DNA of 64,000 bases from Zizania palustris (Eukaryota; Streptophyta; Magnoliopsida; Poales; Poaceae): contig JAAALK010000289.1 of assembly GCA_019279435.1 (NCBI GenBank), positions 11,786,342 to 11,850,341 on the forward strand, written 5' to 3'. The notes beneath the pieces are model-generated. The model was not told where the DNA came from. It saw only the letters and a program-made list of their open reading frames with translations, and did no database searches. Below are positions 45,112 through 55,729 of the stretch, in pieces (position 1 is the first letter of the stretch; each line of letters begins with the position of its first letter). Position numbers and translations under genes: made by a program.

Positions 45112-47102
45112 TGAGAAACCAAGGGTTGGTTTCGGAGTCTGTGATGAGTGATTGACAGAGTTTATCCTCTGATTCGAAGGGGTCCCTCCGAAGGTGTTCG
45201 GAGGTGGTTTCACCGAAGGGTTCGGTGGGTTTGGTTGCTGCAGCTGTTGCAGCGGAGTGTGCCTGTCGGAGGGGTCCGACACTACACGACGATTGGCTGT
45301 ACCGAAGGGTTTGGTACTTTGGGCGGTACACCGGAGTGTGTGCCGAAGGTTGCTAACCCGGAGAGGTCTCCAGAGTACTGGATACACTTGTCTGCTTGTC
45401 TGTGGTGTGCAGGGGACTTCGGAGGCGACGGATGGTTCGTAGCAGGTGAACCTGGGTCAAGCGGGAGGCTTGATGGCAGTGGAGCGGGGAGCTCCATCAC
45501 GAAGGTTGCGAAGGGGTCTAGGTCGGACCTCGGGTCGAGGTGCACCAGGAGAAGGCAGTAAGTGCGGAGCGTGGCTCCGGGTGAAGGTACTCCGAGACAA
45601 AGTCCTCGGAGTGAGGCACTTCGAAGGGTACTCCGAATGGAGTGACTTCGGAGTATGGTGGATCAAGTCCTCAACAGAGGCAAGGCGTTCGATGTGTGCT
45701 CCGGAGGGAGACAGTCGAAGGTACCCGACAAGGTCTCAGAAGTCGAGGTGCATCGAAGGCATGGTCCGGGTGAGGCTCGTCGAGGAGTGTGCTCGGGGAG
45801 AGACACTGCGACGAAGTGCTCATGGAATGCTTCATGCGGAGGCCTTGGACGAAGGAGGGACTTCGAAGGGTGGTACTCCGAAGGTGGGGCTTCGGAGTGA
45901 AGAAGGCTTCGGAGCGAGGCTAGCTCCGGAGCAAGGATGACTTGTGGTACTTCGGCCATGCATAGCTTTGGTACACGGACTGACGGAGTTCGAGCTGGGA
46001 GTAGTTGTGAAGCCGTGGTGGTCCACTCCGAGGGTGTTGGTGCGAAGGCCCAAGGGCTTTGACGGCTTCGGCTCAAAACCGTCACTGTATCGGAGGCTAA
46101 CTTCGGTGAAGCGAAGGCCGTCAGGCTCAAGGCTTCTCACCGAAGCAACCTCACCCCTCGCGTGCGAAGGGGGGCTTCAGAAAAGTCAAAGACTGCAAAG
46201 GATGACATTGTGTACTCTGCAAAAAGCTGACGTTGTCCCCTCTGCAAAGCTGACAGAGAAGCCTCCAGAATAAAGTTGACTACCTTTTGTACCCCTCTGT
46301 TCTGTAGAGACAAAACCAATGTAAACCCTAGGGGTAAAGTAGTCAATTCACTTGGGGTGAATAGTGGCTATAAATATGGGGGCTGGGTAGGTAACATTTA
46401 ACACTTTGAGCATTCACCGTTGAACTCCTGTACTAGCCACCACACTTTTTATTCATCCTGTGAGTTCATTTATTGTATTCCTTGTTCAAGCAGCGAAGCC
46501 CTGCTTCTGTGTTGAGTTTCTGCTTGAGCTTGTTTGCATACCTCGCTAGTAGTAGTGCACCGAAGCCTGTCTAGGCGAAGGGTGTTTTGTGCGAAGTGTG
46601 CTTTTTAGTGTGCGTTCGCTCTATGTAACAGGAGGCTAGACCTCGCTGCTTACTAGCGAAGCCCTGATCGTAGCCCATTTTTCTTCCTGTGTCGAAGCCC
46701 TTAGCGAAGTCCGTAAAGTGTGAGTTTAGACCTTCGTTGTACGAAGCCCTAGCACCAGTTGTTGTCGCTAAGTATTTGGTCGAAGTCCTCAGAGGGTAGT
46801 CCACTCTTGCGAAGGGTGAAGTGTGAAGCCTGCTTGAAGCACCCTGTGTGCGGAGCCTGCACTGACTTAGCAGAGTTGTTTTTCGGGGTTGTGGGTGGAG
46901 CGAAGTCTGCTTGACTTCGTACTTTTACTCCTTGCGAAGCCTGTGTTCAGAGCCATCAAATACCTCCGAACCTGAACTTCGAAAGGTGTGTTTGAAGCCT
47001 GTTCCGCAGTAGACTGAATTAAAACAGAAGGCTGTTTTTAGCTCGAAATTTTAAAAGCTCCCATTCACCCCCCCCCCTCTGGTCGTCATTTCCGGTCCAA
47101 CA
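45112..47102 (+). repeat. C2 3' LTR
   Basis: Matches 36282-38268 with scattered single-base differences, mostly transitions. Ends GGTCCAACA, followed by gtagc. Confidence 0.95.
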
Positions 47103-47107
47103 GTAGC

Positions 47108-49030
47108 ATTCCAAGGCCGACCTCTGTAAACCAAAATTTACAGGCTGATGAGAAGGCCGAAGTAATAAAATTGCTTCGGTCGTACGTTGATTGTTTCGCA
47201 TGGGAGTATAGCGAGTTGCCCGAATTAAGTTGTGAGCTCGTGGTGCATCGGCTACCTATTAAACCCGGGTTTAGGCCTTATAAACAACCCCCTCGTCACT
47301 TTAATTTGGCCGTGTATGGCCGAGTTAAAGAGGAGATAGAATGATTACTCAAGGCTGAGTTTATTAGGCCATGCAAGTATGCCGAATGGGTCACTAATAT
47401 CGTGCTTGTAGAGAAGAAGGGGAGCGGCAAAATACAAGTTTGTATTGATTTCAGGGATCTGAACAAGGCCACTATGAAGGATGAGTACCCCATGCCGATA
47501 GCCAACATGTTGATCAACGATGCTTTGGGATACAAGGTACTAAGCTTTCTTGATGGTAACACTGGTTATAATCAAATTTTTATGGCCGAAGAGGACGTCT
47601 ACAAGATAGCATTTCGATGCCCGGGTTTTGTCGGCTCGTTTGAGTGGGTAGTTATGACTTTTGGTTTAAAGAATGCTGGCGCTACATATAAACGTGCTAT
47701 GAACTTGATTTTTCATGACTTGCTAGGAGTCATGCTAGAAGTCTACATAGATGATATTGTAGTAAAACCGGACGCTATGGGAAACCACCTAGCCGATTTG
47801 AGAGTTGCTTTTGATAGGATGCGCCAATATGGCTTAAAAATGAACCCGCTCAAATGTGTTTTCGGTGTGTCGGAAAGTAAGTTCTTAGGATTCATGATTC
47901 ATGAGAGAGGTATTGAAATTGATCCCAAGAGACTAGAAAAGATTAGAAACTTTGCAGCGCCGACATGCAAAAGAGATGTGCAAAAGTTGCTAGGCAAGAT
48001 GAATTATTTGCGTCGCTTTATATCTAACATGTCTAGCAAAATCGATACTTTTGTCCCCATACTCCGGCTAAAGAATGAAGCCGAGTTCACTTGGGGGGCA
48101 AGTCAGCAAAGCACCTTTAAGAAGATTAAGGAATGCTTGTCATCGCCACTCGTGGTAAGAGCATCAAAGGCCGAAATTCCGTTTTAGTTGTACATCGCTG
48201 CAGAAGATAGTGTGATAGGAGTCATGCTAACTCAGGAAGTGGAGGGGAAAGAGTACATCATCACATTCTTGAGCTGCCCGCCGCCTGCTAGACGCCGAAA
48301 CCAGGTACGTATTTGTGGAGCATTTGTGTTTATCACTTTCTTACGCATGTACCAAATTATGTCACTATCTTCTTCCTAGCACATGTATTGTCGCTTGCCA
48401 AACCGATGTCATAAAGTACATGTTGAAAAAGACGATTCTAAGTGGAACAATCGGAAAGTGGGCTTACGCTTTGATTGAATACGATTTGGCTTATGAACCA
48501 CTAAGAGCTATGAAAGGCCAAATTGTTGCTAATTTTATAGTTGATCACCACGTAGATATCAATTGGGGTAATGATGTTACTCTAGTTGAAGTAGTGCCAT
48601 GGAAACTTTATTTTTACGGTTCATCTTGTAAGAATGGCCAAGGTATCGGGGTAGTTCTCATATCGCATAATGACACACACTTTGAAGCCTCGGCCCGTTT
48701 AGAATTTCTTTCTACTAATAATCAAGCTGAATATGAAGCTTTATTGCTAGGACTTGAATTGCTAAAATCCATGGGTGCTAAACATGTACATGCGCATGGT
48801 GACTCTATGTTAGTAGTACAACAAGTAGCTAAAAGTGCTTAATGTTTTAATGGCCTGCTAAATAGTTACTTGGATGAATGTTTAGACATAATTGCTACTT
48901 TTGACGACTTCAAAATTTCTCACTTGTCAAGAGAAGCCAATTCGATTGCAAATGATTTGACTCAGCAAGCATCTGGCTATCAAGTTAGGAGAGGAAAATT
49001 TTCTATCCAGAAAAAGCCAATGCTTGGTCT
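47108..49030 (+). pseudogene. G4 reverse transcriptase and two RNase H modules
   Basis: Resumes the G4 frame after C2 (IPRPTSVNQNLQADEKAEV). RT blocks: IQVCIDFRDLNKAT, DEYPMPIANMLI, LSFLDGNTGYNQI, MTFGLKNAGATYKRAMN and the catalytic YIDDIVVKP. A TGA at 47342 replaces the Arg codon of EERLLK, and TAG at 48185 ends the open run. The ordinary RNase H shows EGKEYIITFLS with a frameshift near 48270. The Tat-type second RNase H starts WKLYFYGSSCKNGQG, where the catalytic Asp of YFDGS is Tyr. STNNQAEYEALLLGLELL and REANSIANDLTQQA follow. Non-functional. Confidence 0.9.
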
Positions 49031-49377
49031 CACTATTGAAGCCAGAAACTTCGGCAGGTGCGAGGCCTGCTGGACCCTCCGGATCGGACCCCTCCGATCA
49101 CCGAAGGGTGTTGTGTGCTGGAATCCTCGTGCTAGAGCCCTTCATCTACCGAAGGGTCCTGTACACTAGAGCCCTCATACCGGAGCCTTCTAGGGGATAG
49201 AAGTCTTCGCACGCCGGACTCCTCCTACAGAAGGCTTCGGTCTGATGGGCTCCGCACGACCGATCCGGCCAGCCCTCGGCAGAAGCAAGAAAGGCCCGAG
49301 GGGCACTCCGAAGTTAGCAAATTAGACATTACTCTAGGAAAGGAGTTAGCAAACTCTCCAGATGTCCATAAGGATGA
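49031..49377 (+). other. G4 GC-rich linker between RNase H and integrase
   Basis: CTTCGG-rich, with repeated ccgaagggt and tagagccct words. No domain recognised. Length and sequence differ from the G1 linker although the neighbours align well. Confidence 0.6.
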
Positions 49378-49758
49378 TTGGAAAATTCCAATCATCCAAT
49401 ATTAAGAAATCCCAATCAAAGGCTTGATCAGAAAGTTCGGCGACAAGCGTTTAAATTTGTGTTGCTAGATGATGTATTATACCGCAAAACTATTGATGGA
49501 GTACTTTTGAGATGCTTGGATGCCGATCAATCCAAAGTGGCTGCAGGAGAAGTCCATGAGGGGCTTTGTGGCACTCATCAGTCGACCCAAAAAATGAGTT
49601 GGATGCTCAAAAGAGCAGGTTTGTACTAGCCGAGTATGACCGAGGATTGTTTTAAATACTATAGAGGATGTGAAGCATGTAAAAGGTTTGGTAATATTTA
49701 GTTAGATCCTGCATCGCTACTTAATCCTATTATCAAGCCATGGCTGTTCTGAGGTTGG
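49378..49758 (+). pseudogene. G4 integrase, N-terminal part only
   Basis: The zinc-binding part is present (HEGLCGTHQSTQKMSWMLKR, then CEACKRFG after a TAG at 49627). It ends at gaggttgg, where the G1 sequence would continue ggtttagacttcat; G5 starts here. The catalytic core is absent from the window. Confidence 0.85.
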
Positions 49759-50253
49759 TGTTGGGGGAAAATACTTCATCCCCAAGGTCTTTACAGTTAT
49801 AAGACAAAGACAATTTACTAGACCAAAGTTCAAGTATTAACTCCAGCCTCGCATATGATCAAGCTCGGAGAATCCATGTAGGCTTCTGTTCGGAGTATAA
49901 CTTCGAAGGTTCAATCTTCATAGAGCTTATCTGCCAGCGAGGATGGAAGACTTATGTTCTTTCTAATTAGATTAGTCTTTTACCATTTTAACCCTATTAG
50001 GGGTACCGAAATAGTTTCCACTATGTCGGTTATAATTGAGGGGTAAAAAGGTCTTTTCCTTAAGTTTTTTTCCTATAAATACCCCCATTCTTACCCTGTA
50101 ATGATCATTGAATACTCAGATATTCAATACACAACTTCAAACTACTTTGAGCTATTATCCTATTCGGAGGCTTGAAATAGTCCGCTTCACAAACTCTTCG
50201 TTTGTTAGTTCTTAATCTTCGAGAACCTATTAGCGTAATCCTTTACGCCAACA
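49759..50253 (+). repeat. G5 5' LTR
   Basis: 495 bp, TG...CA ends. A TATA box cctataaataccccc at about 50090-50104 is followed by a polypyrimidine start-like region. Confidence 0.9.
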
Positions 50254-50255
50254 GT

Positions 50256-50273
50256 TGGCGCCATCCGTGGGGA
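50256..50273 (+). other. G5 primer-binding site
   Basis: TGGCGCCATCCGTGGGGA, close to the TGGCGCCGTCTGTGGGGA-type site common in plant Tat elements. Confidence 0.8.
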
Positions 50274-50316
50274 ACCTAGTACAAAAAACTTCGTTCTCTA
50301 CCAAGTTTTTAGAGCC

Positions 50317-51599
50317 ATGCCTCCTAAGCGGAGTTCAGGTGGTAGTCCCCTTCGGAGGTCCCCTCGGACCTCCGGAGCAAGATCTTCGAATACGGTCGAG
50401 GTCGGAGGACCTTCGGTAGTTCCTCCACCTCAGACCCCCGAATGGAATTTTCTTCCTCGAGCATACGAAGCCCCTTCAGGGACTCCACCTATGCTTCGAC
50501 CAGACGGAGCTCCTTCTCCAGCTCCGACCGTGCTCCGAACTGATCTGTTCAGTTCTCCAGACCCAGAAGCTCCTTCCGGAAGAAATAAAGATAGCCTTAG
50601 TGACATGGCGACCTAGATGTCTAGTCTCCAAGCCGAAGTGACAAGGTGGAGGTAGGAAGCAGCAGATAGGCTTCGTCCTCAAGTCATCCCTGTCATTCCG
50701 GAGGTGCCTCAAGACGACGACCCTCTTCTTTATCCTGAAGCCCACGAGAACGCTTCCTTCGATAGCGATTCTCCGCTGCAGCCTGATTTACAAAAGGTGT
50801 GCTTCGACCCCAAGTTCAAAACTTCGAAGCTCTACAAGTACTCCAAGGAAGAAGATCTAGGGGAGTTCTCTCGTTCATACGCTTTGGCGATTGAAGCCAG
50901 TGGAGGGGTCCGAGATACCATGGCCAAGTGCTTCCTCCTTGCGCTCGAAGGAGTTGCTCTACGTTGGTTCTGGTCTTTGAAGCTAGGATCAATTAGAACT
51001 TGGGAGCAACTAAGGAAAAAGTTTATAAGTAACTTTCAGGGTACCTTTGTACCCCCTATGTCTACGGGAAGTCTCTTTTAGGTGAAGCAGCAACCTGGAG
51101 AAACTTTAAGACAATTCTTCAAGCGCTTCGCTCATACGAAGTCACAGATAAGAGGGTCGTCTGCATCGTTCGTTGTTGATGCAAGTCTATACTAGCTTTA
51201 AGAGGTGAGTAACTCGAAAGGACCTCTGGCCGAGGCACTACTGACCGAATCCCCTCCGAGGCACATCTAGAGCCTGTGCAGGCTTTCGTACGTGTAGACA
51301 ACTTCGACTCCACAAGACAACCTCCGGTGGTCAATATTATGCCACCTCCGATGCAAGAAGATGGCCAAGATCGGGGCAAAAGAGTGGTCCTCCCTATTTT
51401 CTGAGGGGGAACTCTTGGCAGCATGTCAAAGAGGCAGCGAAGAGAGTATGTTCGGAAAGTAGGTCATATTGGAACTTCTTCGTCTGCAGGCGCAATGCCC
51501 GTGTGGTCCCATGTGCCTATATCTTTTTCTATAGATGATGCAGCGGCATAAAATTCCCACATGCAGATCCCCTTGTCATCACTACTGATATAGCAAGAA
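50317..51599 (+). pseudogene. G5 gag
   Basis: ATG 50317 (MPPKRSSGGSPLRRSPRTSG) begins a basic, Ser/Pro-rich leader. TAG stops occur near 50617 and 50654. The Gag core is at about 50830-51081 (YSKEEDLGEFSRSYALAIEA, CFLLALEGVALRWFWSL, WEQLRKKFISNFQGTF), ending at TAG 51079. Beyond that, 51082-51599 carries only degraded sequence: FKRFAHTKSQIR is recognisable, then several stops. No zinc knuckle could be found. Confidence 0.82.
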
Positions 51600-52104
51600 C
51601 TGAAGTTCGGAGAGTGCTGGTCGATGGTGGGAGTTCAGTAGATATCATCTTCATTCAAGCTTTCAATCAGCTCTGTATCTCCAAGAAACATCTCCTCCCC
51701 ACAGCTCGTCCCCTGCAAGGCTTCGCAGGACCTCCTCTTGATGCCCTCGACCAAATAGGTCTTGAGGGTGCTTTCGGAGAGGGGCTCCTGGCAAGAACGG
51801 AGGAAGTAATCTTCGATGTTGTAGATGCCCCTTATGCTTATAATGTTATCTTCGGAAGGGGTATGTTAAATCAGTTCGGAGCCGTGGCACACCATAACTA
51901 TTTATGTATGAAGATGCCCACACAAGTGGGACTACTCAATGTCTTCGGTGATCAAGCCACTACGCGAAGAGCAGAATATGGTCATGGCCCCCCTCTCGAC
52001 CCAAGACAAGTGAATACGTACAAGGCAATTCGGAGGATATCTCTACTTCAAGTGAGTCTTCGAAGAAATCCTTCCCAAGGCCAAGCCCCGAAGGAGAAAT
52101 CCTA
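51600..52104 (+). pseudogene. G5 protease
   Basis: The active site reads RVLVDGGSSVDIIF; DGG stands where functional Tat proteases have DSG or DTG-like triads, although DGG-S is also met in plant copies. The flap side contains VVDAPYAYNVIFGRGML. The TAT-like ending MKMPTQVGLLNVFGDQATTR is followed by a Ser/Arg/Lys-rich linker. Open for 163 codons, then TAA just before RT. Confidence 0.83.
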
Positions 52105-53050
52105 ATGAAGATTATTGTAAAAGACGACAAAGACTATTATTTTCAGTTCGACAAAGATTTGCCTTCGGAGATCACTACTTCATTGGAAAAAGTAGTCAAA
52201 GAAAATTTGGATGTCTTTCCCTGGTCTGATGAAGACATTCTAGGAGTCAGCCGAGATATCATTGATCACAACTTACTTATAAACCCAAGGGCTCGGCCTA
52301 TTCGACAGGGGCTTCGAAAGCTATCGGTAGAAAGGGCAAGTCTTGCTAAGGCAGAAGTGGAGAAATTATTGAAGGCTGGGATTATCAGAGAAGTAGCTCA
52401 TACGGAGTGGCTAGCTAACTCAGTCTTCGTCAAAAAGAAATCCTCCGGGAAGTGGCGCATGTGTATTGATTTTACATCTTTGAATAAAGCATGCCCACGC
52501 GACCCCTACCCCATGCCCTGAATAGATCAATTAGTTGACTCCACTACTGGTTCGGAGTTATTAAGCTTCCTCTACATGTACTCCGGTTATCATCAAATAT
52601 AGTTGAAGCACGAAGATGAAATCAAAACAAGCTTCGTAACTCGCTCGAGAGTCTTCTGCTTTTTAAGAATGCCCTTTGGCTTGAGAAATGCTGGGGCAAC
52701 CTTTTCGAGATTAATTGCTAAGACTCTAGGTCACCAAATAGGCCGCAATGTAGAAGCCTATATGGATGATATTGTAATAAAGAGTGCTTTAAAGCACCAG
52801 CATAGCCTAGACTTAGTAGAAACATTTGAGAGCCTCCGAGCATGTGGAGTCCACCTCAACCCTCGAAAATGTATCTTTGGGGCTCAAGCTGGAAAGTTGC
52901 TAGGGTATCTAGTTTCAAGTAGAGGAATTGAAGCTAGCCCTACTCAAATAACTGCATTGTAAAAAATGGCTCCGTTGGAGAATTTAAAACAAGTACAGAA
53001 GCTTACTGGTCACCTTGTAGCACTCAGCAGATTCTTAGCAAGGTCCACAG
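52105..53050 (+). pseudogene. G5 reverse transcriptase
   Basis: RT blocks: VKKKSSGKWRMCIDFTSLNK, ACPRDPYPMP, MPFGLRNAGATFSRLIAKTL and the catalytic YMDDIVIKS. GYLVSSRGIEASPTQITAL forms the thumb end. Stops: TGA after YPMP (52519), TAG in HQI(stop)LKHED (52600), TAA after ITAL (52960) and TGA near 53054. The catalytic Asp pair is intact. Confidence 0.9.
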
Positions 53051-53535
53051 AATGAAGCCTGCCCATATTCAAAGCATTAAAAGGGTCCGAAGATCTTGCA
53101 TGGACACCGGAGCGCCAAAAGAGTTTTGATGATATTAAAAATTATCTCAGCAACCTCGCAACACTCACTATGCCCATTGCAGATGAAACGCTCCTTCTCT
53201 ACCTCGCAGCTACCGACTCCACTGTCAGTGCAGTCCTTGTTAGAGAAGTTGATTTCAATGGAAAGTTGGTGCAGAATCTAGTTTATTTTGTATCCGAAGC
53301 TTTATCTGGAGCAAAAACAAGATATTCTGAGCTCAAGAAGTTCACTTATGCTCTAATAATGGCTTCGAGGAAATTGCAACATTATTTTTTAGCACATAAT
53401 GTCATTGTACCAACTTCGTATCCTTTGGGAGATATGCTCCGAAACAAAGATTCTACAGGGAGAATTGGAAAATGGGTCGTCGAGCTAGCACCCTTCGGCA
53501 TCTCCTTTGTAGCAAGGACAACAATCAAGTAGCAA
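53051..53535 (+). pseudogene. G5 ordinary RNase H
   Basis: Begins around WTPERQKSFDDIKNYLSNL and continues with LYLAATDSTVSAVLVREV, YFVSEALSGAKTRYSELKKF and TGRIGKWVVELAPFGISF. A TAG at 53530 separates it from the second RNase H. Confidence 0.85.
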
Positions 53536-54087
53536 GTGGTGGCAGACTTCGTAGCAGAATGGACTCCGTATGCAATATGGGCTCCGGAGAAATCAAGTGA
53601 AGGAATTTGGACCATATATTATGATGGATCTTTTCAAGCGTCCGGAGCAGGTATTGGAGCAGTAATAATTTCGCCTTTAGGGAAAAGAGCGATGTATTTC
53701 GCAAGGCTCAACTTTAAGTCCACTAATAATATAGCGGAGTACGAGGGAATTTTGTTAGGACTCCGAAAAGTGCGTGCTCTGGGTGCTACAAGAGTTGTTA
53801 TCAAAATAGATTCTCAAATTGTAGCAGGGCACGTTGACAAAAGTTTTCAAGTCCGGCATCCGCAGCTTGCAAAATATTTGGAAGAGATCCGTAAGATCGA
53901 AGCAGCATTCAAAGGGATTTCTATCCGAAGTATACCAAGAGCTGAAAATGCACAAGCTGATACCCTAGCAAAAGCTGTAGCCAAAGCCGTGGATATTCTG
54001 GAAGGAGCCTTTTATGAAGAACTTACTTCGCCTTCGGTGCCACAAATTCCTCCCGCGGAGGTTCTTTGCATTCCGAACACTGAATAG
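53536..54087 (+). pseudogene. G5 second (Tat-type) RNase H
   Basis: Open for 183 codons. The start WTIYYDGSFQASGAGIGAVI carries the first Asp; STNNIAEYEGILLGLRKVRA carries Glu; VIKIDSQIVAGHV carries Asp; and RAENAQADTLAKAVAK carries the last Asp. All four acidic positions appear intact. This extra module is the defining trait of the Tat lineage and supports placing G5 there. Confidence 0.88.
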
Positions 54088-54099
54088 CAGAGTTCAATC

Positions 54100-55297
54100 A
54101 TGGAGTTATTGCAAGGTGAAGCAACTTTACCTGAAGGACCACAACTTTCAAGATTGCAGCTAAGAGTTCAGAATTATCATGTAATCAACGGTATTCTTTA
54201 CAAGGCCAGAGTATGTTCCCCCCTACTCCGATGTATTTCTCAAGACGAAGGTCAAGAGATACTTCGAGAAATTCATGAAGGCCTTTGTGGTAGCCATATG
54301 ACCCCCTGAGCTTTAGCAGGAAAAATACTTCGCCAGGGGCTTTATTGGCCTACGATAGTAGCTGACGCGGAGATCTTAGTCTGCACTTGCCAAGGTTGTC
54401 AATGGATGGGAAGATGAAGTCATCGTCCGCCAACAACTCTTCAAGTCATCGCTCAAGTTTGGCCTATGGCCAGATAGGGCATGGATCTCATTGGCCCCTT
54501 CCCAGTAGCAAAAGGAAATCTGAAATTTGTAGTGGTAGCAATTGAATATTTTTCCAACTGGGTCGAAGCAGAACCCCTCACAGCTATCGCTTCGAATAAT
54601 GTACAAAAATTCTTTTGGAAGAATGTTATATGCAGGTTCGGAGTGCCTCGACAACTCATAGTCGACAACGGGACTCAATTTGATGCGGAGCCCTTCAGGA
54701 AGTTTTGCGAAGACCTTGGCATACAAATATTTTTTGCAGTTGTGCGTCATCCTCAAGATAATGGAGCTGTTGAACGAGCTAATGGTAATATTTTATCAGG
54801 GCTAAATCGAAGAATAGTAGGATTAGCAAAAGGACTGTGGACTGAGGAACTCCCGAAGATTTTATGGTCCATTCGGACGACTCAAACGAGGTCCACAGGT
54901 TTTACTCCTTTCATATTACTATTCGGAGATGAAGCTATGACGCCAACGGAGCTCAAAGGGGATCTCTTCACACCACCGAACTTTAAAAAGAAGATGAAAG
55001 GAAAGATTCTCTAGATTTAATAGAAGAAACAAGACTTCGTGATGTTGCCAATTTGTCGAAATATCAGCATCAGACGAAGGCTTGGTATGACCCGATGGTT
55101 AAGCTTAATGAACTTAAACCAGGTCATCTAGTTTTGTGAAGCATCATAGCACTAGGGAAATTAGGAAATAAGTGGGAAGGTCCATACATCATTCTACGTT
55201 CACAGGACGCCCTGGTTCTTTTAAACTAGCTAATTTAGAAGGCGAAGAGTTAAAGCATGCCTGGCATGCGGAGCACCTGAAGCGATATTTTGCATAG
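54100..55297 (+). pseudogene. G5 integrase
   Basis: The zinc region (HEGLCGSHM, then CTCQGCQW) is followed by the core: GMDLIGPFPVAKGNLKFVVV with the first Asp, IVDNGTQFDAEPFRKF with the second, and HPQDNGAVERANGNILSGL with the Glu. TGA at 54307, TGA near 54414 and TAG at 54477 break the N-terminal part; the core is open for 177 codons and ends at TAG 55012. The C-terminal domain is recognisable to AWHAEHLKRYFA and the stop at 55295-55297. Confidence 0.88.
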
Positions 55298-55449
55298 GGG
55301 CTCCTTGTAATCATCTGTAAACACCTTCTGAATAAATAAAGCTCATGGTTCAGATAATGCCTACCTCTCAAACACTTCATACTTCTAGTGGACGCACTGG
55401 AGGAATGAAGTTAGCTGTGAGGGAAGTGTCATTCATTTGAACCAATTTT

Positions 55450-55720
55450 ACGGACTTTGAACCACTGGTTCGAAGCTTCCGACGAGGTGGGAAGTCACAA
55501 AAAATGGATTCCAAGCCACCGGCTTGAAAGCATCCATAAAAAGAGTCCAAGGAGACCAAATGATACGGATTCCAAGCTCCGGCTTAAAAGCATCCGTAAA
55601 AAGAGTCCAAGGAGACCACTATGCGGATTCCAAACCACTAGTTTGATAGCATTCGCAAAAAGAGTCGAAGGAGGCCAAACAAAACAGACTTCGAGCTAAT
55701 AGCTTGAAACGTCTGTAAAA
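55450..55720 (+). repeat. five ~60-bp units with covarying hairpins in the G5 3' UTR
   Basis: Units start near 55450, 55504, 55565, 55622 and 55684. Each has an outer stem, a short bulge, an inner stem and a small loop. Outer arms: CGGA/TCCG; ATGGAT/ATCCAT; ACGGAT/ATCCGT; TGCGGAT/ATTCGCA; ACAGAC/GTCTGT. Inner arms: GAACC/GGTTC; CAAGCC/GGCTTG; AAGC/GCTT; CAAAC/GTTTG; CGAGCT/AGCTTG. Between hairpins most units carry aaaaagagtccaaggagacc. The arms change between units while pairing is kept. Confidence 0.85.
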
Positions 55721-55729
55721 AGAATCCAA

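Larger units (their letters stand above)
36282..47102 (+). mobile_element. C2: Sirevirus-type Ty1/copia retrotransposon, full length, inactive
   Basis: A 10.8-kb element with LTRs of 1987 bp (36282-38268) and 1991 bp (45112-47102) and a perfect target duplication gtagc at 36277-36281 and 47103-47107. It is inserted between the protease and RT blocks of G4, same orientation. Sequence is closely similar to C1 along its whole length but on the opposite strand. It has all copia domains, a PBS, and a chain of polypurine tracts. About 13 substitutions separate the LTRs over the first ~400 bases by eye. At least six CAG-to-TAG stops disable it. Confidence 0.95.
31734..49758 (+). mobile_element. G4: Tat-lineage gypsy element, sister of G1, split by C2 and truncated by G5
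   Basis: Begins with a complete LTR (31734-33069) and runs PBS, gag, protease remnant, RT, two RNase H modules and the first part of integrase. It stops at 49758 where G5 begins. Without C2 and its duplicated target the remaining length is about 7.2 kb. The rest of integrase and the 3' LTR are not found on the far side of G5. It is head-to-head with G1, 3.07 kb apart. Five bases before the LTR are gattg; the partner duplication is not available. All domains match G1 but with different breaks. Confidence 0.92.
49759..55729 (+). mobile_element. G5: Tat-like Ty3/gypsy element lacking its 3' LTR
   Basis: Starts with a 495-bp LTR (TGTTGGGGGAAA to TACGCCAACA), then PBS, gag, protease, RT, RNase H, a second Tat-type RNase H and integrase, and a 3' untranslated region with tandem hairpin units. 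It breaks off at about 55729 against G6 gag; no second LTR copy is in the window. It sits in G4 integrase, same strand; the bases before it are gttgg. Many stops. It is a different family from G1/G4: short LTR, different PBS and clearly different Pol sequence. Confidence 0.9.

Noticed and set aside
15951..47102. Inverted segmental duplication as the origin of the C1/C2 and G1/G4 symmetry
   Set aside because: C1 and C2 sit at different places in their hosts with different TSDs, and the 28.7-31.7 kb centre is not palindromic.
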